DNA of 64,000 bases from Periconia sp. R9002 (taxonomy: Eukaryota > Ascomycota > Dothideomycetes > Pleosporales > Periconiaceae): positions 124,001 through 188,000 of the forward strand of contig JAMAHW010000032.1 of NCBI GenBank assembly GCA_023627715.1, given 5' to 3'. The translations under genes were made by a program, and so were the position numbers. Each line of letters starts with the position of its first letter. Positions within the stretch are counted from its first letter, which is position 1. Shown here piece by piece: positions 11,416 through 22,050 of this stretch. Under the pieces are notes generated by a model. That model made no database searches and was not told where the DNA came from. It saw nothing but the letters and a program-made list of their open reading frames with translations.

Positions 11416-13537
11416 ATGGATTCGGCTGCTTATCTTCTCTCTACCTCACACGAACTCTATGCTCGCTCCGGCGGCGGAGGCGGCGACAATTCTGCTCGGC
11501 CTCCCATATACAAAGTAATCGGCATCATCCTCGCCATCTCTTCCGGCCTGTTTATTGGCGTATCGTTCGTCTTGAAGAAGCATGGCCTGCTCGCCGCAAA
11601 CGTAAAATACAATGAAGAGGCAGGCGAGGGCTACGGTTACTTGAAGAATGTGTGGTGGTGGACGGGCATGACCCTCATGATTGTGGGAGAAATATGCAAC
11701 TTTGTCGCATACGCCTTCGTCGACGCCATCCTCGTCACCCCCATGGGCGCCCTCTCCGTTGTCGTCTGCGCCATCCTCTCGGCCATATTTCTCAAGGAGC
11801 GCCTGAGTTTTGTGGGCAAAGTCGGCTGCTTCAACTGTATCATTGGCTCTATAGTCATTGTTATCAACGCCCCCGAACAGTCCGCCGTCGCAAACATCCA
11901 AGACATGAAGAAACTTGTCATAGCCCCCGGTTTTCTCAGCTATGCCGGCGTCATCATTGTCGCCTCCACCGTTGTGGCCCTATGGTTAGGCCCAAAGTAC
12001 GGCAAGCGATCCATGATGGTGTATATATCCATTTGCAGCATGGTCGGAGGTCTCAGTGTTGTCGCAACCCAAGGTCTCGGCGCTGCTATAATCGCCCAGA
12101 TCAGCGGCAAGTACGGGTCGCAGTTCAAGGAATGGTTTCTATATGTCTTGTTTGTATTTGTCGTCGGGACCTTACTTACCGAGATCATCTACTTGAATGT
12201 AAGCACCTGTCCCTCCCCCCCCCTCCTGAGTCCACATTCTAACGAGCGTCATATAGAAAGCACTTAACCTTTTCAACGCTGCGCTCGTCACCCCCACCTA
12301 CTATGTCTTCTTTACTTCCGCTACTATTGTTACCTCCGCGATCCTGTTCCAGGGTTTCAAAGGCACGCCAGCTACTATATCCACCGTCATAATGGGGTTT
12401 TTGCAAATTTGCTCCGGCGTGGTATTACTACAGCTTTCCAAATCTGCGAAAGATGTCCCCGACTCCGCCGTTTTCCAGGGCGATCTCGACCAAGTCCGTA
12501 CCGTTGCCGAGCAGGAAGAGCCCGAGTATGAGCCGAGGGCAGATACGATCCGTGGTAGTGCCGCCATCCTCCGTTCCATGTCCAAGGCTCGCAGCGAGAA
12601 AGAAGCCAAGGAACTTATCAGGATCAAGGAAGAGCAAATGCAGGCCATTGGCGAGGATGAGCAGGTGGAATGGGACGGTCTCCGCCGCCGCAAGACTGTC
12701 CTTGACCCCAACCGCCCACCATCTCGCAACCCCACGCTGGTCCGCCAAAAGACTATTCACCCGCCCCTCGGCATGTCGCATTTTCCTACAGACGATTCTG
12801 ATGACGATAGCAGCCTGCACCCGGGATTCTTCCAACGACTGCGGTCGAGAGGAAAATCCACGACTAGTTCTCACCCCCCTGTAGGACTGACTACCCTTCC
12901 CTCCAACGACAGCCGACCGGGAACCAACAACCATGATGGCGCTGGTGATCGCGCCTTCCAAACTACCGATACCGCTTACCACCCACCCCATTCGCCCACC
13001 ATCCAATTCGGCGCCCTCCCACATCCACCGCACCCTCACAGCCCTGAACGCCGCCTTGAATCAGCCGACTCCCTTCGCCCGCCGATTCCTCCTCCACATA
13101 CCGCGAAGCGCCAATTCTCTTTCCAGAACGTCTTTGGCCGCAACCGAGCTGAATCTACAGGATCCCACGGCCGACCTACGAGCCGGCATTCGCGAAAGAG
13201 CAGTCTGAATGCGAAGACAGAAGCGACTGAAGAGGAACGTTTAGGTCTCGTTAAGGGCGACTCACACATTTTATTCCCGATACCGAGTCGCGATAGTAGA
13301 GACGAAAGTCCGGGTGGGTACTCGGATCAGGTGGAGACGATAGATTGGGGAATGCCGAGAAGTGATAGTCCTGGAAAGTCTGCATCCCCTAGACCGGGTC
13401 CGTCAGGTGGAGTGCGCAGAGTGCGAACCGACTCGGATACCAGCGATGATTTGGACGCGCAGGTTGAAAAAGAGTATGAGAATTTAAGAGGAGGAAGTAG
13501 CGGGAGGGGAGGCGGGACTTCCGGGGCGTTCTTGTAG
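11416..13537 (+). CDS. NIPA-type magnesium transporter with long cytosolic tail
   Basis: Exons 11416-12198 and 12257-13537. The 58-bp intron has GTAAGC, TCTAAC and ATATAG and is phase 0, giving 687 aa. Residues about 32-310 carry the NIPA (DUF803) membrane core: IGIILAISSGLFIGVSFVLKKHG, VWWWTGMTLMIVGEICNF, VTPMGALSVV, and after the splice FNAALVTPTYYVFFTSATI. NIPA proteins move Mg2+ across plasma or endosomal membranes. The remaining ~370 residues are hydrophilic, Ser/Pro/Arg-rich, presumably cytosolic and phosphorylated. The tail is common in filamentous fungi but much longer than in animal NIPA. The neighbouring COG4 is divergent; no functional link is apparent. Confidence 0.92.
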
Positions 13538-14835
13538 GTTCTTGGATTGCTGTTCTATTTTGGGAATGTCCCCCTTCTGGGTATCCCGTCGATTCGATTC
13601 GTCTATTCTGCTTGGTGGCTTTTTGAACGTCGATCACGGTCCGGTCTAGCGTTGTAGCTTTCGGGGTCCACTATTCGTCTGCTTTTTCCAGAGACGGGAG
13701 AGATGAGAAGATGTGTGCTCGGAAAGAAAAGAACATGGGAAAATGAACAGACGGGAGCATGACACGACGTATTGCGTTGCTGCGGGACGGGATGATACCA
13801 CATGTGCGCGCACTTTTCTTTTGCTGAAACGACATCGAAACCTTTATTTCATTCCATCACGGGAGGATCGAATCGATATGATGACGATGCAACGTTGGGT
13901 CATCTTCTGGGTCTCTGTCTGTTTGTCTGTCTGTCTGTTGAGCGTTTGGCGTTTAGGGATTTGCGTCCTCTCCTGTCACGACTTTATGTGTTCAGGTCTG
14001 AGTGCGTAGCAAGCAGACTTGTACTGTTGTTTTTTCGCTGTCGGTTCGTGTGAATGTAAATAAGTATGGGGGAATGCGGAATTGCTCCCTTTTTCTTGTG
14101 AGTGATGGATGCGCTGGGTATGTATGTATGTATGTATACACATTGTTTGTTGGCTGGCTTGGGAAACCGCGGAGGCGGTATACGGGAAGAGGGAGGTATA
14201 TTAGATAGATACTTTTAGTGGGATACGTACACACACGGATGCTAGGTACTATCTACATCATTATGGAAGCTTGAGACTGGATGAATGAAACATTTACGCC
14301 ACGTGATTCGGTGCTTAGTAACGTGATGTTGATTAAATAGGAGGAAGTCGCAATTGTTCAACGACGCATTCATCTCCTCGACTGCAAAGCCACATCAACC
14401 TATGCATTGTGTGATCATACGCTGCAATAATTTCATCCAATTACCTACCGAGGCAAGGCGATTTCGAATCAGCCGTCATGTACATCAGTGACGAAGTATG
14501 CATCAACGGCCTGTCAATACGAATACGGCTGAAGGACAAGGTCAGCCTTGCCCGGCCACTCTAGAGGCCGATATAGCTGGCAGGCAGCCTTCCCGTCATG
14601 CTCACCGGTTTTGTCAGATACCCCTCTTCCATACACCATTACAAAGTCCCAGAATCTCTCGCAAAACTTCTATGTAGCGTCTTGACGCTCTTCTTTCGGT
14701 TCCCAGACCAGCGGTTCGTCAACGCCCTTGATACAGTGTACTCACCGGCAGCCTTATCTACCCTCAAAGATTCGCTCGTATGATTGAGAAGGAATTGTAT
14801 AATCTTTGGGATGAACGAAGGAGTCTAGGTTACAA
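13538..14835. other. Intergenic 1.3 kb with simple repeats
   Basis: The 3' flank of the transporter. It contains GTCT-type (about 13915-13940) and TGTA-type (about 14118-14140) microsatellites. Short ORFs here look random. Confidence 0.6.
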
Positions 14836-17146
14836 ATGGCGGACCCATTGACCGCCCTTGGCTCGGCAGCCTCAGTCCTCAGTATCATCGATATCCTTGC
14901 TCGGGCAGGCAAGACCGTCATGGACCTCAGAAATCAATGGACCGACGCAGACTTTACGCTGTTGAATCTTTCATCTCAGATGACTGCTCTGAGAGTTGCG
15001 CTGTCTAAGATCAACGTATGGTTGGGAAGCAGCGCGGATGAGGCTCATCATCAACTCGTCATGGACCTGGAAACATCACTCCAATGCTGCTATCTGCTTG
15101 CTAGAAGGATCGATGCACAAATTGCGGAGTTACCGAAACTGGCTGATGGCTCGTTAGCTGCGGCATCCAAGGCGCGGTTGATACTAAGAAGCAGTGGGAT
15201 AGCCGAAATCCAAAATATGATCGAGAGACAGATTTCGGCGTTGACGCTACTTCTTACAGCTTGTAACAGGTACGTAACATGGGGTATAGCATACAGCCGA
15301 AAACATTCATTGACTCGAATAGCAACACCCTTTCCGACCAGCGGAAGTTTTTAGAAGCCCCCAAACTGCGCAAAACGATCAAAGGCATGCGAAAGGATAC
15401 GGCATCCCTCATCGTGAATCGCGATGCATCCTCCTTGCACACGACACAAACAGATAACCTTTCAAAATTGTCCATGACGTTCGGGTTCGATGGAGAGCTT
15501 TTTGGATCGAAAGTATACCAGTCGGTGATTCGAGATCCTGTCAAACGAGCGTTTCGGTCGCGGGCAACGCCGTGGCGAACGCCATCGAGTTTGAATCCAC
15601 CAAACAAATCACGAATGCGAAACCAGAATCATAAGATCTCAATGCTCGGTATGTAAGGTGGGGAACGATGGAATTTTTATTTATTGATGTGCTCACTTTG
15701 CTGCCACTAATCGAAATCCCGCAGGCACTGAATTCGCATCAAAAAGTACATTGGTTTCGCAATTGCGATGCATGTGCGGTGATAATGTTTCCGATTCGGA
15801 TAGAGAGGAATGGCTTTCACCTATACACGATGGTTTTTGGCAATCACTGCAAGCCGTTGTCGATAGTTTCAGAGAGCGAAACTTGGATGCGGATTGCGGA
15901 GATGCCTATATCTTCCCTAAGGTACGTGTCACTTAAAGTGGATCAATCGTTGTTTTACGAGACGTTGTTGACGGAAGCGAAGAAAGCGTTAAAGATGGCT
16001 TCGGAGCTGCTTGATGAAGCCCACTTCTCTTCAATCAATCCTTTGCTAGAGTACATCAGATCCGATTTACAGGCATTGTTGGGCGTCTGGGCCACACAAT
16101 GTGTACCTCTTTCCACTGGTGATTACACTGTGTCAGATGAAGCAGCATGGTATGTTTCTGATTGAGAATAGCCAGTATGAATGTACAGACGACAGTTATA
16201 CTGACTGGTATTGACAGCTTAATTGACAGTCTCGAGCGATTGATGGCGCCATATAACGGCATACGTTACACACATGAACATACAATAAGTGTCACACCAT
16301 ACAGATTACGTCTCGCAGAACAAGACCATGTGATTTATGACGTTGGAGGCGACTATGATCAGCAAAGGAAATTGATATACTTTCATAAGCACAGCTCCAT
16401 AATCATCTTTACAGTCGATATGGATAGCCTGGTAGGTCTTGCAATCCCCCGTTGACTTGATCTCTCTCCTACATGGCTAGGAAGAAGGAGAAGAACATCT
16501 ACTCGTTTTGCGAAGGTACTGACGTGGCGTAGTACTTTAGCCTAGTAGGTCTCACAATCGCTCATTGACTCTATCTCTCTCCTACGTGGCTAGGAAGAAG
16601 GAGAAGAACATCTACTCGTTTTGCGAAGGTACTGACGTGACGTAGGACTTCAATTTTGAATCCCAACATCTTTTCTCGTCTCTATTATCTCGCGTCTTAT
16701 ACCCAAAATGCCCAGCATTGGTGCTGTGCTTCACGAAAATGGATCTTTTTTATGCCAAAGAAAAGCCCTATGCCGAAATGCGACTTCAATCTCCACATTT
16801 AGACACGCTAGTGTCGCGTACGATGGTGTTCCTCGATATTTACGAGAAGATTGATGATAGCAATAGACCGCACTTATATGTGCACTTTCTAGATGCGACG
16901 GAAGAGGAGGATGTCAGAGTGTTAATAGAGACTTTGGAAAGCATTGTTGAAAGAGACAAGGCAAGAGGTAGTAGTGTCGGAGTGGCAGAGGGTCCTGGCA
17001 GATGGTCTGTGGTGAGTGGAAGGTGGACAAAGAAGTATTCTCATCGATCCTATGACGGGCGTGAAATCATGTTAGATGAGTTCTTGCCACTTAGGCGTAA
17101 AGATACACAAGCACAGCATGGTATGGAAGCGGCCGGACTCCTTTGA
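14836..17146 (+). CDS. Fungal STAND N-terminal domain fused to a degenerate G-protein alpha domain
   Basis: Exons 14836-15269, 15323-15648, 15725-15921, about 15962-16149 (or from 15983; the acceptor is uncertain), 16218-16431 and 16646-17146, giving about 619 aa. Phases agree at every other junction. Residues 1-145 match the fungal N-terminal domain of STAND/NLR-like proteins (MADPLTALGSAASVLSIID). The rest follows G-alpha order. The P-loop position reads LGTEFASKST, where G-alpha has GAGESGKST. Switch II reads YDVGGDYDQQRK, so the catalytic Gln of DVGGQ is Asp. TKMD replaces NKxD, and the TCAT loop is LDAT. The switch I Arg/Thr are also not conserved. Nucleotide binding may be weak and hydrolysis is probably lost. 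It may act in NLR-like self-recognition signalling, which is inference. The fifth intron contains a tandem duplication (see 16432-16645). Confidence 0.75.
16432..16645 (+). repeat. Tandemly duplicated intron (113-bp period)
   Basis: Two near-identical copies start with GTAGGTCT (16432 and 16545), share the ~60-bp block around GGCTAGGAAGAAGGAGAAGA, and end in CGTAG (16532 and 16645). Each copy has its own donor, ACTGAC branch site and acceptor. The 12 bases between them (16533-16544) read Tyr-Phe-Ser-Leu in phase with both exons. Confidence 0.9.
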
Positions 17147-17625
17147 GGAGTGAATTGAATGATGCAATCCGCCATTAGTTATCGCTGGTCTGCAGCAAGC
17201 CTCAAGGCTAGCTAACCCAGTTCAGTTTTCGTACAATATGCAGCATTGAGGTAGACATTCTTTTGTACCAGATTTGAAAAACGGTCGTAACCACAGCCAG
17301 GTCGAAAGGGCCAAATCATGCCTGCAGGCAATCAAAGTTGATTGAGTGGGAATGTCAAGAACGGCCGAGGCCGAGGCTGTTATCCCCACCCAATCACTTG
17401 GCGAACGACGGGTTTATTATTAGCCACATCGTCCTCGTGCCACTCTCAATCTCACATTCCATTATTTGCATGTACACACATCTCTTTTGCGCACCATGAA
17501 AGCGGGCGTACATTAATTCACTATTCTCCGTGGCTCCGCTTGAGAGGTGCCACAGCACGGCCGGTTCAATACCTAGGTAGGCTTCGCAGGTCGGGACGCT
17601 GCTAACCCGGCGTCACGTGTGAACC
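17147..17625. other. Promoter region of the GH125 gene
   Basis: About 480 bp without a gene. A CACGTG-containing stretch (GTCACGTGTGAACC) lies immediately before the start codon at 17626. Confidence 0.5.
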
Positions 17626-19188
17626 ATGGTCTCCTTACACATATTCCCTTTTCTCCGGACCATCGTCCTCGCATCGCTACTATCTATCGCATACTCACAG
17701 TGTCCTATTTACACACAGTATGCAAACACCCGCCATGAACCTTTATCGAATGGCACATGGCAGCTGTCGTTCATGCGGCCCGTAGAATCCTGCCGGACCT
17801 TTTACTCCGAGGATGTGGAGAAGACGATTGAACGGATGAGCAGCGTCATCATCGATCCGGATCTGTTTCGCCTGTTTGAAAATACCTGGCCGAGTACCTT
17901 GGATACGACCGTTGCATGGAGAGGGCTATCCAAGCCCATTGAGGGATCTTCCGAGGGCGAGGCAGAACTGAGTTTTGTCATTACGGGCGACATTGAGGCT
18001 ATGTGGCTCCGTGACTCAGCGAACCAACTTCAAGCTTATGTTTCTTTGTTGAAGGCCGACGATGGAAAAGTTAAGGATTCTCTTGCTAGTCTTTTCCGCG
18101 GTGCGATCAACTTGCAAGCTCGGTACATTCTAGGAGATCCGTTCTGCAACGCCTTCCAGGCCCCTGACGAAAGTGGCATCCCTCGACACAGCTCTCAGAA
18201 CAGCGACACCATCAGTCCATCTTACGACTACTTTCGCGTCTTCAGCTGCCAGTGGGAACTGGATTCCGTAGCCTCGTTTTTGCAACTTTCAAACGACTAC
18301 TTCACCGCGACCGGCGACTGGGAATTTTTCGGCAAACACAACTGGACACGTGCCGTGACCAAAGTGCTCGACATCACGCATGCCATGACCATAGATAGTT
18401 ACGGCGAAGACGGCACATGGCAGCACACCCCGTACACGTACTGCGCGCCATACGGAGGGACCCCTATTAATGACTGCAACGGCTCTCCCCACCGCGGCAA
18501 CATCGGGCTCGTGCGCAGCTTCCAGCGCCCTTCAGACGACAGCTGTATCTACCAGTACCTAATCCCTAGCAACATGATGTACAGCGTCGCGCTCAACTCA
18601 TCCTCGTTCATCATGTCCAAGCTCGAAGACCAAAAGCAAAACCTCACAACCCGCATGCGCACCATGTCGACCAGCATCCGCAACGGCATCGAAACCTACG
18701 GCGTCGTCCAGGACCCAAAGTACGGCCGCATCTACGCCTACGAAGTCGACGGCTTCGGCTCCGCCATCCTCATGGACGACCCCAACGTCCCATCGTTACT
18801 CTCCGCTCCCTTCCTCGGCTACGTCCCGGCCTCCGACAAAGTCTACCGAAACACCCGCCGCAAGATCCTCTCCCGCGACAACCCTTACTACGCCTGGGGC
18901 CCCGCCCTCACCGGCGTCGCCAGCATGCACACGCGCCCCGGCAAGCCCTGGCCCATGGCCAACATCATGACCATCCTGACGAGCGACGACGACGACGAGA
19001 TTGTGCAGAATCTGAGGTGGTTGCTGCAGAGCACGGATGGGTTGGGCGTCATGCATGAGAGCGTTGACGCGCACAATGCCGCGTCGTGGTCGCGGCAGTG
19101 GTTCAGTTGGGCGAATGGGTTGTTTGGACAGGCGATTTTGGATTTGGAGAGGAGGAAACCGCATTTGTTGAAGATGGGGTATCAGTGA
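17626..19188 (+). CDS. Secreted GH125 family exo-alpha-1,6-mannosidase
   Basis: A single exon of 520 aa starting at CCATGG. Residues 1-24 are a signal peptide. The GH125 (former DUF1237) signature is complete: GDIEAMWLRDSANQ (about 121-134), SYDYFRVFSCQWELDS, the acid-carrying RPSDD..YQYLIPSNM block, GFGSAILMDDPNVPSLL, YYAWGPALTG, and the MHES...SWSRQWFSWAN block, which should hold the catalytic base. GH125 enzymes are metal-independent inverting alpha-1,6-mannosidases that trim N-glycans or cell-wall mannan. Several N-x-S/T sites fit an extracellular or vacuolar glycoprotein. The length is normal for fungal members. Third-position G/C is high, especially in the second half, as expected for an expressed gene. 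Confidence 0.92.
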   Translation: MVSLHIFPFLRTIVLASLLSIAYSQCPIYTQYANTRHEPLSNGTWQLSFMRPVESCRTFYSEDVEKTIERMSSVIIDPDLFRLFENTWPSTLDTTVAWRGLSKPIEGSSEGEAELSFVITGDIEAMWLRDSANQLQAYVSLLKADDGKVKDSLASLFRGAINLQARYILGDPFCNAFQAPDESGIPRHSSQNSDTISPSYDYFRVFSCQWELDSVASFLQLSNDYFTATGDWEFFGKHNWTRAVTKVLDITHAMTIDSYGEDGTWQHTPYTYCAPYGGTPINDCNGSPHRGNIGLVRSFQRPSDDSCIYQYLIPSNMMYSVALNSSSFIMSKLEDQKQNLTTRMRTMSTSIRNGIETYGVVQDPKYGRIYAYEVDGFGSAILMDDPNVPSLLSAPFLGYVPASDKVYRNTRRKILSRDNPYYAWGPALTGVASMHTRPGKPWPMANIMTILTSDDDDEIVQNLRWLLQSTDGLGVMHESVDAHNAASWSRQWFSWANGLFGQAILDLERRKPHLLKMGYQ

Positions 19189-19635
19189 GAGGAGGAGGTT
19201 GTAACAGCCGAGCGTAATCTCTAGACGATAATCTGCATTTGCATTTTGTTTTGATAAACCCGTTTCTTCTTCTTCTTGTTCCCTTCATTAGCATGTCCAA
19301 CATCAATCACCGTGAAACCCCTAAAACCTTTACCTCCCACCCTTTCTCCCTTATTTCAACAACCTCCCTGATATCCCAATCTTACTTCGCATACTAAAAC
19401 CGTCTCTTATATACACTCCTTTTCCCTCTTCTAATCGAATAGTCTTCACGAATCACTTCGTATCATCTAATTACAGCAATACTAGTTCCAGTAGTACGGT
19501 GCACCCCTGATGAAAAGTAAAAATCAATCATCACAGGGTATCGTACTCCTCCATGTCTCAGATATTAGATGGATATATCCATCCGCGTGCATGCAAATGC
19601 CGTAAATCGATCGATCTGGATCTGTAAATCAAATA
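19189..19635. other. Convergent 3' intergenic region
   Basis: About 450 bp of AT-rich 3' sequence between GH125 and the minus-strand DUF6590-like gene. Nothing else was seen. Confidence 0.5.
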
Positions 19636-20181
19636 TCATACATTCATAGTAAACCCCCCCTCACTCCTCCCCGTCTTCGCCTTCGTCAACAAAATCGTAT
19701 ACGCCTTCATATGCGCCTCCAACAACCTGTTGACCTGACTCGGCACCACTTTCCCACAATTCCTCACAAACACTTCGGCTCTCCGAATCGTAAACGGGTG
19801 CGCGAGGTTCACGTACGTGTCTGCGCCCAAACTTGCGTTGGCGTCGATTTCGACGCCGAAGCTGGTGCCGTTGGTGCCGTTGGGAGCGGTGGGAGCAGCG
19901 CTGGAAGTTGTTGGGGTTGAAGCGTAGATTTTGGCGTGCGTGCGAACGAACTTGTCTTCGTCGACGTTGTCGTCGTTGCTGTGCTTGCAGAGTGCTAGGC
20001 AGATGACGGAGTCGTAGGATGTGCGGGCGAGGACGATCATGGTTCGGTCGTTGATGTGACGGTTCTCTGGGTCCTCAATTTGGATCAGCTTGCCGACGCG
20101 GTACCAGTATTTGTCATGGACCTGAGTGGGGGTGGGGTTGGCGAAGACGATGCATTGGTTGGGGTTGCGTGTGGATGCCAT
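19636..20181 (-). CDS. DUF6590-like domain protein
   Basis: The ATG at 20181 gives 181 aa. The order KYWYRVGKLIQIEDPEN ... RTMIVLARTSYDSVICLALC ... HAKIYAS ... PFTIRRAEVFVRNCGKVVPS resembles fungal DUF6590 domains, which sit at the C-terminus of many HET/NLR-neighbourhood proteins. The biochemical role is unknown. A Thr/Ala/Pro-rich insertion lies at about 95-110. The same frame stays open upstream for only 20 codons, to a TAA at 20242-20244. Beyond that TAA lies an Asn/Gln/Ser-rich open stretch that may be the original N-terminus (see 20242-20691). The true gene model is therefore uncertain: either an independent short gene or the 3' part of a nonsense-broken one. Confidence 0.6.
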   Translation of the reverse strand: MASTRNPNQCIVFANPTPTQVHDKYWYRVGKLIQIEDPENRHINDRTMIVLARTSYDSVICLALCKHSNDDNVDEDKFVRTHAKIYASTPTTSSAAPTAPNGTNGTSFGVEIDANASLGADTYVNLAHPFTIRRAEVFVRNCGKVVPSQVNRLLEAHMKAYTILLTKAKTGRSEGGFTMNV

Positions 20182-20241
20182 GGCGTTGTTGGACTGGTCG
20201 GAGATGGTTGTTGGTGTCGTGTCGAGGATGTCGCCGAGCGG

Positions 20242-20691
20242 TTATTGCGCTGAGGGGTCTGGTTCGGAGGTTGCTGCTGTATAATCTTCGTTTTCGGTCA
20301 AGATGTAGGTTGAGGTGGTTTCGATGGAGGTTTGTGTCTCCGTAGCACACAATGATGGCCTTTGAGAGGGAGGCTCGGAATGGGACGAGGAAACCTGATC
20401 CGCTTGGTTTGATTGGTACTCGATGCGGTTCGACTCGCTCTTTGGTGGATCGGAGATGGCTCGGTGTAGTTCGAACCCACTGCGCTGTTGAAAGAATGGG
20501 AACTCTGTTTTATGAGATAATGAGTCAGTAAACTCTTTTGTCTATTGTTAGTTTGACACTTTACCTTCTATTGATCCCTGGATGCCGATGGAACGCTCAA
20601 ATTGTTGGTCAGCCCACTGGTTGTTACCTGCAAATATGTTTACTTGACTATTGTTGACGTGGAAGCTTGATTTCTGGCTGTTATTTGGCAT
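20242..20691 (-). CDS. Asn/Gln-rich N-terminal motif protein, upstream of and in frame with the DUF6590-like ORF
   Basis: Exon 1 (20691-20565) starts at an ATG and encodes MPNNSQKSSFHVNNSQVNIF followed by AGNNQW. A 60-bp intron (20564-20505; GTAAAG, ACTAAC, CAG) joins it to a Ser/Thr/Glu-rich exon 2 (20504-20242) ending in TAA, for about 129 aa. The TAA is in the same frame as the DUF6590-like ORF 20 codons downstream. The likely intact form was one protein: short motif, linker, DUF6590-like domain. The N-terminal SF..N..NIF.GNN motif resembles the repeats at the C-terminus of the divergent HeLo protein. This gene and that one are head to head, about 430 bp apart. Confidence 0.45.
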
Positions 20692-21119
20692 GCTGGGTGT
20701 GCCAATATGCACCCATTCCGACCAAAAGCTCCCGTTGCACAATGAATGATGGGGGCGGGTGGGGAAGGGACTGTACCGAGTTTTGTTCACGCCGACCGCG
20801 CGGAAACATCGTCCTCTGCCTTCATGCTTGGCAAGCAGGAGGCAAACATCTGTTCCGATTAACGCCAGCGAATAGTCCTTCAGCCTTCCAGTAACTCCCC
20901 TGTAGGATTTTCCGGTCAAGCAAATGACAACTAATCACTGGGGGTGGCCCAATGTGCATATGCATTAGCGCTTCGTATTGCGTACTAGGCTTCTGTAGCA
21001 AGAATCGTTATCACCAGCATGGTGGCGGAGCGAGTAGTCGTTTTCATTATCTGAATCCTTCCCCCAAACTTTCAGTTATCATATGCCTCTCATACATACT
21101 ACGCTTAGTCTAGCACGCA

Positions 21120-22050
21120 ATGGCCGAGATCGTGGGTCTTGTTTTCGGCAGCATCACCCTGGCCAGTCTGTTCCGGACGTGCATCGAACTGTGCGAATAT
21201 ATCGAGGAGGGTAAAAACGTACTGGATGGGGTCACATTAGCATCGGCCAAGGTTGGTCTCCTCAAAATGCGACTCCACCAATGGGCTTTGGATCTCGAAA
21301 ACGACCCTTTCATTGCGGGGGGCGAAAGTGATTCACAATCACATCACGGGAGGACCAACATGGATGCTACTGTAGAGGACGGATTCAGTCACATCGCCCG
21401 CATTCTGCGTGAGACTCGGTTATTGAGTGATCGTTATAGATGGGCGGGGAAACCGTGCCTAGCTACGTGTCCCTGCAGCGCTGACAGCCACCGTGGTCTG
21501 GTCTATAGATATAAAGGTGTCCAGAAACGGATGGGCTGCGCCGAAAGAAAGACGCCTGCGCAACTCCTTCGCAAGAAATTGTCCTGGGCTGTTTGGGACA
21601 AGAAGAAGTTTGATTCCTACATAGCTCACCTGGACTTCTTGATCCAAAACCTGGAAAGACTTTGTAAGAAGCATTTTTATCGATTTTCTCCCCCGTATAT
21701 CGTTGACTGAAACTTTCAAAATAGATTGCATCACAACAATGTCTCAGGGTAACAAAGAGGGTTCTTCTCAACAAATGCCCCAAACAAGTCAAGCTGTCTC
21801 CAGTCACTCGTTCATCAACGGAGATATCAAAACCAGCAACATTTTCCAGGGAGAAAATGGAATACGCAAGAGTGGAGGGGTTTCTACTGTAGCCAACTAT
21901 CAGTATTCAGTCCCCAAGGTGGAAAATTCCAACTTGCTTCAAGGATCCCAGAACAGCCGTCTGGTCCTTGACATTGTCAGCGAAAGTATCAAAGGGGGGT
22001 TATTCAATCAGTCCTCATCCCGGACTTCCGAAAGACCCAGGAAGCCCTGA
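21120..22050 (+). CDS. HeLo (prion-inhibition and propagation) domain protein with C-terminal pseudo-repeats
   Basis: Exons 21120-21663 and 21725-22050. The 61-bp intron has GTAAGA, a TTGACTGAAA region and ATAG. The product is 289 aa. Residues 1-181 match the HeLo domain: MAEIVGLVFGSITLASLFRT at the N-terminus and the conserved block LSWAVWDKKKFDSYI at its end. In HET-S of Podospora this domain becomes a membrane-active cell-death effector when the C-terminal amyloid region templates. Here the C-terminal region is polar and contains two similar segments 31 residues apart: about 211-227 (FINGDIKTSNIFQGENG) and 242-258 (YSVPKVENSNLLQGSQN). This resembles the two-repeat architecture of HET-s prion domains. 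Amyloid function is inferred only. Confidence 0.75.

Noticed and set aside
10864..11518. Overlapping ORFs upstream of the NIPA gene
   Set aside because: Pyrimidine-rich 5' leader open in two frames; no conserved motif, and the NIPA start is clear at 11416.
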